Made by a program: the position numbers and the translations under genes. A stretch of 64,000 nt of DNA from Syncephalis fuscata (lineage: Eukaryota > Zoopagomycota > Zoopagomycetes > Zoopagales > Piptocephalidaceae): NCBI GenBank assembly GCA_025786725.1, contig JAHLTZ010000031.1, positions 248,001 through 312,000 of the forward strand, written 5' to 3'. Shown here piece after piece: positions 56,645 to 64,000 of this stretch. Position 1 is the stretch's first letter; each line of letters starts with the position of its first letter. Under the pieces are notes generated by a model, which was not told where the DNA came from, did no database searches, and worked only from the letters and a program-made list of their open reading frames with translations.

Positions 56645-59157
56645 ATTATGCTGAAATGCTAGTATACTGTAGTATACGAGATATACCATTGATGTGTAAT
56701 ATGAACCAATAAAGCAATCCAAATAGTGGTTTGAGATGCATATGTACCAATAGATTTATAATGTTGTAGGATGCTTTCCAGGCTTGATTTTAACCTGTCC
56801 GGTCTTTATTTTAACCTGCCTGGTCTTTACTCCAATCTGTTAGTTATTTGCACGAGTACTGTAACGGTGTTCATAATCCAGTACATATGGGATAAAAATA
56901 AACATATTAACCTGGTTTTTGTTACACGGTCTAACTATTTGGTAAAAACAAATATATTGTTCGGCTTTGTAAAACGATAATGATGTCTTTGCTGTCACTT
57001 CCATTGAATGACTCGGGCCCCAATATTTGCATACATACAAATAGCTTACAACATTGTCACAAAAACAAGCTTATGTATTAAACTAGTATTTTATACAGGT
57101 TTTTACTGCTATACATAGGCCAGCCATAATTTTTAAATTATAAAGTGTGTTGATTGGTACATGCGTGCATTTCATTCGACATTATGCCCATTGCTATGGA
57201 GTAATCATTGCTTTGAATTCACAAATGTATCACATCCAGGCATATTATGCTACATGTTGTGCAACTACCATCATTCAAATGGCGGCCAATCCAAGTTACT
57301 TGAAGTCGACTATACAATAAGTACTGTTTATGCATGATGCATCACAGCATTTTGAGCAATGGAACATTCCAACAAGTCATTTTTTACCAGTTTCAGCTGT
57401 AAACTAAATTGCATTGTCTAGATTCTATGCAATGCGATATACAAACGAGAGGCTAGGCACACCAAACAATTCTATTCAAATATTAGCAACTTTGAGTGAA
57501 TAGTGGTAATGGATTACACACCAATCCCTAATTATTCAAGGTTTAAACGCTGCTCAGTCTGTGGCATAATTCAGCACGACATCTTTAACAATAGAACATT
57601 TCATCCAACTAATGATGTTGTCCGTTTTTGTCTATAAAGTAGGCTGTATCGGCTAAATTACACACAATGCAATATGCAGACACTAGATTGGATACAATAG
57701 AAAGTTTTAGCCAAATATCAATAATTTCGAGTGCATAATGTCAATGGACTGCATATCAACTGGTAATCATACAAGGCTTAACTGCTGCTTACATTTCTGA
57801 AACCAATCCTGGCAAGTCAAGCAAGATGGAATATAGAAGAACAAATTAAAGCAGAAACCAATGGAGAAACAAGTGGCAGCTCAAAGGCTTACTAATTTGA
57901 CCTATAGCAAATCATTATGGGCATGCTAAGTTGGACAGTATTTATCAAAAGTTGGCTGTTGCTGATGCGACCAAAACTGCAGCAACGTCAAACCGAGATA
58001 ACGCATAAAAAACAAAGAGTTGTAAATAAAATTGAATCGATGAGTTTTAGTAATTAAATAACTTATTATTGTCAATATAGCTTATAACACTGGCTGTTTG
58101 TACGATAAATATTTACAATCACATTGTTTTCTTATATACTCACATTTACACGACCATCAATTAAGCCAACTATTACAAGACTTAATCTAATTATTTATTA
58201 GAGTAAGCAGCTAACATTATACATTATTGCAACAATAAAAAGACATTTTGTTTTCTACATTTTTATTTACTCATTTCACCATATTTCTTATTACCATTTT
58301 ATTATTCTATTCAGTAATATATTACATGATAATGTTAAATATAAAAATATAAATAGTATGCGTATTTGGACATCAATAAAAACATTATTCAATCCCTAGT
58401 CTTTATTTCTCTTATTTTACATCAACACCTGTTCAAGTAACCTCAACGGCATGCCGTATATTCTGGCTACAACTGTCACCACAAGGTCTTTCTGGTGAAA
58501 ACACTCAAACTAGCATTATTGCATATGATGGAGGTTATTTGCTTCATCAATGGTTGGCAAATAAACTGCACCTATTAAGTTGATACCAACAATGCTCAAG
58601 ACAATGGCGAACATCAGAGATGCTAGCCGTTCTATCTTTTTGTCACCATAGACGGGTATCTTACATGGCAAATATGCCCAAATACAACAGTAGAAGATTG
58701 GAAAATAGAAGAGACCATTCAGGCGCAATAATCCATGCTGTACGTAGTAACAACAATAATAATTACGAAACAATATGGAACTGCAATCATATGGCTTTTA
58801 TTAATATTCTATCAACCTTTCTACGCATGGTCAACATCAACAATGATTGGCCTTAAATGTTCCAAAGAGATTAAATAGCATGTTACATTGTTTATTTAAA
58901 TGTTTAAAATAGCAGTTACTGCTACAATGTTCTGTTACATTTAATCCTATTTTATGAAAATAATAGTATTATTACATTACATTAATATTTATTATGAATA
59001 ACAATTTAAACACAAATTAATTATTTAGATCATTACAATGGATTGCGTAAAATAATTTATTACGTTGAATGGGGGAAATCAAAATAATACCAAATCTGCG
59101 TATTTTCTTTATTGTTTCCAGCTTCTACTACTTTTGGTGTTTGCACAGTCAGTATTT
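56645..59157. other. Gene-poor AT-rich region
   Basis: No intact gene. A minus-strand open frame at 58516-58773 encodes membrane-like residues (LFYFPIFYCCIWAYLPCKIP, LMFAIVLSIVGINLIGAVY) and overlaps the 200-bp block shared with 51640-51930, so it may be the remnant last exon of a duplicated membrane-protein gene. 57160-57900 contains two loosely similar halves (both with ACACA...CAATG...AAATATTAGCAA-type text) that may be an old tandem duplication. Confidence 0.4.
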
Positions 59158-60691
59158 ATGAAGCCATTTGATCCTACAGCTGTCGGATTACCGGCCGACT
59201 TTCGTTTCAGCACCTATGCAGGCCTGAAGGGGTGAGGCTGCAAGGGTAAGTAATGCGTATTAAATGAATTCGTTGGCTTAATCTTTCGCGTTCCTTGGTG
59301 CTGTTCAGTGCCTCAAGCCGAGCTACTTGCTTTGCTTGAGGCGTCGGGGATGGGTGAAGTAGATGGCGACGGATTGATGCAGAGCGGACAGGCACCAGAG
59401 CCTGTTGGTACGGATGACTGTAGTATTACACCTACTGCAGTTGAAGGTGTATGGCTAGCGCAGACCACGGATTTCTTTTATCCATTGGTGGATGACCCTT
59501 ATATTATGGTAAGTTCTACTGTTATTGATTATTGACTGCTCTATCCTAATAGAATTTCTATGACGCTAATAGGGGAAAATAGCGTGTGCCAATGTACTAT
59601 CGGATCTTTATGCCATTGGGGCCGTCCAATGTGATACTATGCTTATGTTATTGGGCGTAAGTACCCAACTGACCGATCCTGACGTGCGTCGCAAGGCAAC
59701 AACACTGTGCATGCGCGGTTTCCGTGATTTAGCCGCAGAAGCTGGCACTCGTGTTACAGGCGGACAAACTGTGCGTAATCCTTGGTATTTAGTGGGTGGT
59801 GTGGCTAGTGCAGTAGTAGCTGAATCGAAGTTAATCAGGTAAGCTAGTTTACCAATTAAACTATCTGTTCAGGTTTAGGTAATTAACATATATATATATA
59901 TAGACCAGAGAATGCTCAACCAGGTGATGTTTTAATACTTACTAAGCCACTGGGTACCCAGCCAGCTGTTATGGCTTATGGTTATTTAGCCAATGAAGAA
60001 AAACAACGGCGTCTGGATGGAATAGCCAGTGTTACAGAAAGTAAGCTATGACGACATATTTAGCATTTAGTAAATGGCTTAATTTTTGTAATTATAGTTT
60101 ATCAGTGCTATAACCAAGCAGTGGCATCAATGGCCCGTTTAAATCGTAATGCTGCTATACTAATGCATAAATACGGTAAGTAATATATGCTTAGTTAGAA
60201 CGTACTAATGTTTTAAGTTTATAGGTGCCCATGCTGCTACAGATGTTACAGGATTTGGTTTACTTGGTCATGCTAGTAATTTAGCTGCTGGTCAGAAACA
60301 ACCAGTTGATTTTGTTATACATACACTGCCTGTACTGCCCCATGCACTTGCACTGGATCAAGTTACTGGTTTTGGATTATATGCCGGTAGATCTCCTGAA
60401 ACTTCAGGCAAGTACAAAAAATGAGCGATAATAGGTCATTTATCTAATACAGTATCATTGTTAGGTGGTCTACTCATTGCTCTGCCGTCTGAAGTGGCTA
60501 CTCAGTTTTTGGATGAACTATATACGTTAGATGGCTGGCCCGGATGTATTATAGGCGATGTAGTAAAAGGTAAGTAGTTATTAATATATTAGAGTGAGTG
60601 TGTCTACTTACGCTGTATAGGTGCTGGAAAAGCACAATTACTACCACAAGACCAAATTACTGTCAAGACGATTGAGGTTGATTTAGTATAA
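59158..60691 (+). CDS. SelD: Selenophosphate synthetase with in-frame Sec codon
   Basis: Makes selenophosphate from selenide and ATP for selenocysteine synthesis. Eight exons: 59158-59245, 59309-59508, 59573-59838, 59904-60040, 60098-60175, 60225-60407, 60465-60569, 60621-60691. They give 375 residues, counting TGA at 59233-59235 as residue 26. The catalytic loop reads G-L-K-G-U-G-C-K-V-P, where Sec (U) or Cys is the family's active residue. Also present are [88 protein letters not shown] and the ETSGGLL loop. Intron 6 is GC-AG (donor GCAAGT at 60408). The frame is otherwise clean, so the TGA is recoding and not decay. Confidence 0.93.
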
Positions 60692-60734
60692 ATAACCGTT
60701 TTTAATATGGTCTGTTCGCATTGATTTCTACCCA

Positions 60735-60815
60735 GACAACTCGATATGAAAGCTTTAGACGTCAAATCTATACACTCATCTTGGTGTAGCGTCCAAGTGC
60801 TTGATATGTCGTGTC
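60735..60815 (+). promoter_or_regulatory. Form-II SECIS-like element in the SelD 3' UTR
   Basis: Starts 44 nt after the stop. ATGA (746-749 of the 60-kb block) faces GA at 60803-60804, which allows the tandem G.A pairs of the SECIS core. Helix 2 pairs 60751-60762 with 60789-60801 with one bulge and one mismatch. AAA at 60764-60766 is the conserved unpaired A run. A mini-helix TACAC (60771-60775)/GTGTA (60784-60788) caps it, which defines form II. Lower helix GACA/TGTC is short. It was folded by eye. Confidence 0.75.
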
Positions 60816-60829
60816 TCTATGGCTTATCC

Positions 60830-61943
60830 GAATCCCCAGATAACCCATTGATTCATGTTCCGATTGTTGCGATTGTGGTAAAATGTGCAGAACGACAAGT
60901 TAATAAAAAAATCTATTGAAACATTATTGGACTTATTCTGTACTCTCATAAACAGACTATGTTTATTCAATTATATAGCAATCTATCAAAAATAGAGATA
61001 AGTATGCTACTTTACCATATAATTTTTATACTAAATAGTAATCACATTATATACTAATACGATGTCATGCAAATACACTCAATTATGTCTCTAACATATA
61101 TAATTGCAATACTTGCATATTGAGTTATCTTTTGAATTGCAATATAGCTACAAAGTATCGATTTATGTTAGCGATCAATGAATCTCATTTGTACAAATTT
61201 AGTGTTATTACGCTTGTTTAGTTAATCAATTAATAAAAGTTATTAAACATATTATCAATATAGCATTCCCAATCAACAATGGTTAACACCGATACGACAT
61301 TAGTTCTAATACATTAAACCTGCACTTTTTTTAACGAATATTCACAAGTGTGCGTAGATATTCGTAGTTTTGTAAACTTGAGAAATACACAGATCCTTTT
61401 TAATAGAGCAAGCTTTATTAAATATAGCCATTTAACGCAGAATCATACTAAATGATTAATGAATTCAATTAAATTCTATAATAATGTTAAATGACATACA
61501 ATATTTTATATGATGATGCAGTTTATTTAACTTAATAGATAGATATCATAATCCAGATACTCTTAAAATTAAATTTTAGAGACCGATAACACACAGTAAA
61601 TGCTTGCTAGCTTATTAAAACTAATATAAATAAATGAACTGTTTTACGGCCATTAGTTTGGTGGCGACATATGAATGAATTAATAGTAAATTCAGAACTA
61701 CCAAATAAAGAAATTGTTTGAGCCTTGCGTAGCAGATAGTCTTTTGCGTGAGGAAGAAAAGGTGAAACGAAGACGTGTGAATGATATCACAAGACATATG
61801 CGATCACTGTCATTGAGCTGCATGACAAGCGTGGTTCACAAAGGCCGATAGAGGCACACAGTATCACTACGTGTGCATCTTTCTAAATCCTTTCCTTTAA
61901 ATAACACTAATAAATAGCTAGAGTATTCCTCCGTTATTCCACC
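60830..61943. other. Intergenic, nothing recognised
   Basis: AT-rich. A fragment near 61385-61520 resembles the edge of the dispersed repeat (GCTTTATTAAATATAGCCAT, ACGCAGAATCATACTAAATG). No gene. Confidence 0.4.
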
Positions 61944-62502
61944 ATGCAGCCAAACTACTCTTATTGTTTATTGCTCTTATTACCGTCAACTTCGTTATGG
62001 CCGAGTCACTTGATGATTTGAAGGTTGCCTATGAAAATTTGCGCCAAAAGCAGGGCAAGTTTGCTGGTGGCAATAAATTTCTTCCTGATGTTGATGGATT
62101 TGACGGCGAAAAGCATAAAGTGATGAAGGTAGGCGATTCAGTTATAGTCGGCTATCTTATGATCAAACATGCTAATTGGTATATTTTAGGCGCTACAAGA
62201 AAGGCTGGATCAGCCAAGCACTACTGTGAACACTTTGTTTAAGTATATGGGCGAGCCGGACAAGAGACAGACCGTAAGGCCGGGCAAACTATCGAAAGCG
62301 TGCGAACCACTTGCTTCAGAGATTCAAACAATGCCTGGCCCTGCTATACCAGGTGGTGGTGCTAGTTCGACTGCTAGTGCAGATAATGGACCTATCTATT
62401 TTATCTATCAATGGCGTGGATGTCATGACTATCTCTGGTTCGAGATGAATAGCAAGACCAGCAAGGTGATCAAGTCTGGCTGGCATATGGATTTAGAGTA
62501 AT
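61944..62502 (+). CDS. Secreted protein of unknown family
   Basis: About 185 residues after allowing two one-base gaps. The ATG at 61944 starts a signal peptide (M-Q-P, then KLLLLFIALITVNFVMAES) once a base is added near 61949-61953. The first half is charged (DDLKVAYENLRQKQGKFAGG, DGFDGEKHKVMKVGDSVIVG). A second one-base gap near 62228-62231 joins KHYCE to NTLFKYMGEPDKRQTV. The second half ends in a W- and Y-rich strand set (YFIYQWRGCHDYLWFEMNSK, KSGWHMDLE). Few cysteines, so not a knottin type. It is intronless. No family recognised. Confidence 0.6.
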
Positions 62503-63483
62503 CAAGTGTTATTGTTTATTTGTAAATAACAGCTAGTAGTGCTATGTTTGGCAGATTAGACTATAAAGATTACCTACTGTATTGATTCAATATGTTTATT
62601 GCTTTAAATAGTTGGCAGAATCCAATAAAAGAGTCTAGTTATAGCTGATGGTGTCTATGATAATAAATGCTATTTAGTCTTTAAATTGCGTTTTATTATT
62701 AGAATATTTATTTATTTGTTATTATTATTTTATTAAACATTTAACATGATTTGGTAGTTAAATAACTAATATTTAATAACGCCCAATCTATTGAACATGA
62801 TGATGGGTGGTGAGTGACATCAATCATCAAATACTCATCAGCATAGATTCGTTATCCAGTATGCATATATCCTCTATTGCAAATACTACATATGCCATAC
62901 CTATTATATATTCATCCTACTATATATCGATTCATGCTCAATTAGTTTTACTTTATCCAAAACAGTTGTCTTTCTGTTGCTAACTTTATTATTAACAAAT
63001 CTCGACTCATTTAACTCATTCACAATGCACATTGTATTTATCCCACCGCTATTCGTACCTTTTATTCTATATAGTCATTACATTCTATATTATTATAAAT
63101 TATAATGGCCATGCTTTATCATAATAGTAATAATAACGATAACAACAATAACAACATCAATATTAACAAAGGTAATATTTAATAATAATATTGATGAATA
63201 ATTAATTTGAATAAACAGTTCTCAGTGGTCAGTTGTATTGTTTTCAATCTTTAACACTCACTTTGATCTAGCTTTCACTTTTCATCATCGTGTCAATCGC
63301 GTACAATTCTATTGAATTGAATTGAATATATGCACATACCAATAATACGATCCGATAACAAAGGCGGAGATCGCTGATTGTATTTTGGTGCAATTACGGC
63401 TTCTGGTAAAAAAGATAGTATTACACGAATTGCACAGGATTCTTTTGTTTGGTTCCATATATACTTAGACAGTATCAATCGCT
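62503..63483. repeat. Dispersed-repeat copy (plus strand)
   Basis: 62750-63100 is a copy of the dispersed family: AACGCCCAATCTATTGAACA, then GATGGGTGGTGAGTGACATC, then TTCGTTATCCAGTATGCATA, with a tail toward ACCGCTATTCGTACC. 63120-63180 is a short AAT/AAC-rich stretch. No gene. Confidence 0.7.
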
Positions 63484-64000
63484 ATGGATCAGAACAGTGA
63501 AATGTCTTCTGCTATGCAGGATTTGATGAGAAGTCTCGGCGTTGAAGGCGAAGAGGAAGGGTCAGATACGAATCTTGATGAGGCACTAAGGGCACTATTG
63601 GGCAACGGTACCGATGAAGATATAGCGATGTTGCTTAATAGTAGCAATTTACAAAATAATGCAACGACAACAGTGGCGGAACAAGCGGAAGCTGCACCAG
63701 TAACATCTACATCATCGCCAGATGTTTTAATGGAGCAAGAACCGACGATAACAACACCAAGTAATGCATCCACCTTTTCATCTGCTCATAATCCAAATAG
63801 ATTACGCGAATCATTAAATGCACGGCCATTAAACACATCAGCAGGTAAATTTATAACTAGCAAATGATAGCCATTGATGATGACAATAATTGTGATTGGT
63901 AGCGTCACGGGTTGCTATACCACCTTCTACAACATTTGGCAACATTATTAGTGAATTAAATCCAAAGAACCAAGCACGTATGCAGGAGTTATTGTCTTTA
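63484..64000 (+). CDS. Unrecognised protein, truncated by window end
   Basis: Begins MDQNSEMSSAMQDLMRSLGV and has an acidic, Leu-rich N-terminal region (NLDEALRALLGNGTDEDIAM) and then a T/S/P-rich linker. A GT-AG intron (about 63846-63902) joins ...LNTSA to ASRVAIPPSTTFGNIISELN and PKNQARMQELLSL, open to the last base. It could be a nuclear or regulatory factor from composition, but I recognise no domain. Confidence 0.6.

Noticed and set aside
59233-59235. TGA in SelD as a frameshift or nonsense mutation
   Set aside because: It is at the exact active-site Sec position of the family, the frame before and after is the same, and a SECIS-like element follows the gene.

Overview
The window looks like a gene-rich, AT-rich chromosome segment of an early-diverging fungus. 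Fungal hallmarks are two tandem DUF7137-like GPI-anchored proteins, Opy2-type cysteine modules, a FunK1-like kinase homologue, Cns1/TTC4, GPI14/PIG-M and Irc21-type cytochrome b5. A SelD gene with an in-frame TGA (selenocysteine) and a SECIS-like hairpin narrows this to the few early-branching fungal lineages known to use selenocysteine. Genes are compact, with GT-AG (occasionally GC-AG) introns of roughly 45-80 nt, many small exons, and neighbours often under 100 bp apart. The species was not identified.

Layout. 0-5 kb: two paralogous small PH-like proteins on the minus strand, with repeats. 5-6.8 kb: a frame-broken UDP-glycosyltransferase. 7.2-13.8 kb: an FHA plus kinase gene (Chk2-like) enclosed by two near-identical 580-bp inverted arms. 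14.4-19.8 kb: twinfilin, a DCAF4-like WD40 protein and Cns1/TTC4. 20.9-23.1 kb: a secreted double Opy2-like protein and an F-box protein. 23.5-27.8 kb: dispersed repeats around a 10-bp satellite. 27.86-28.07 kb: 5S rRNA and tRNA-Asp separated by 8 nt with no terminator between. 28.1-44 kb: housekeeping genes (FAN1, Med18, a UBP zinc finger, FAM32A, an alpha/beta hydrolase, a RING E3, Sec22, PIG-M, NMNAT, a cytochrome b5-like protein and a LYR protein). 44-51 kb: two DUF7137-like surface proteins and a FunK1-like pseudokinase. 51-59 kb: mostly repeats, except the microexon gene. 59-64 kb: selenophosphate synthetase, a secreted protein and a truncated gene.

The outstanding element is 53596-56444 on the minus strand. 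It is a secreted-peptide gene whose signal-peptide exon is followed by 28 consecutive microexons: 24 of 3 nt and 4 of 6 nt. They are separated by about 29 mutually similar introns, nearly all 72-80 nt. Nearly every codon of the mature region is split by its own phase-1 intron. The joined frame is open, contains six cysteines in a regular pattern and ends on a stop four codons into the last exon. A tRNA-derived SINE with a perfect 14-bp target duplication sits inside one of these introns. If that SINE is removed the intron returns to 79 nt.

Caution: several otherwise recognisable genes (UGT, the kinase, the DCAF4-like gene, the cytochrome b5-like gene, the secreted protein at 62 kb) need one missing base each at one or more places to stay in frame. 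I read this mainly as single-base deletions in the assembly. The UGT, with three in 400 bp, may be a real pseudogene. All functional names rest on motif recognition by eye; no database search was run.
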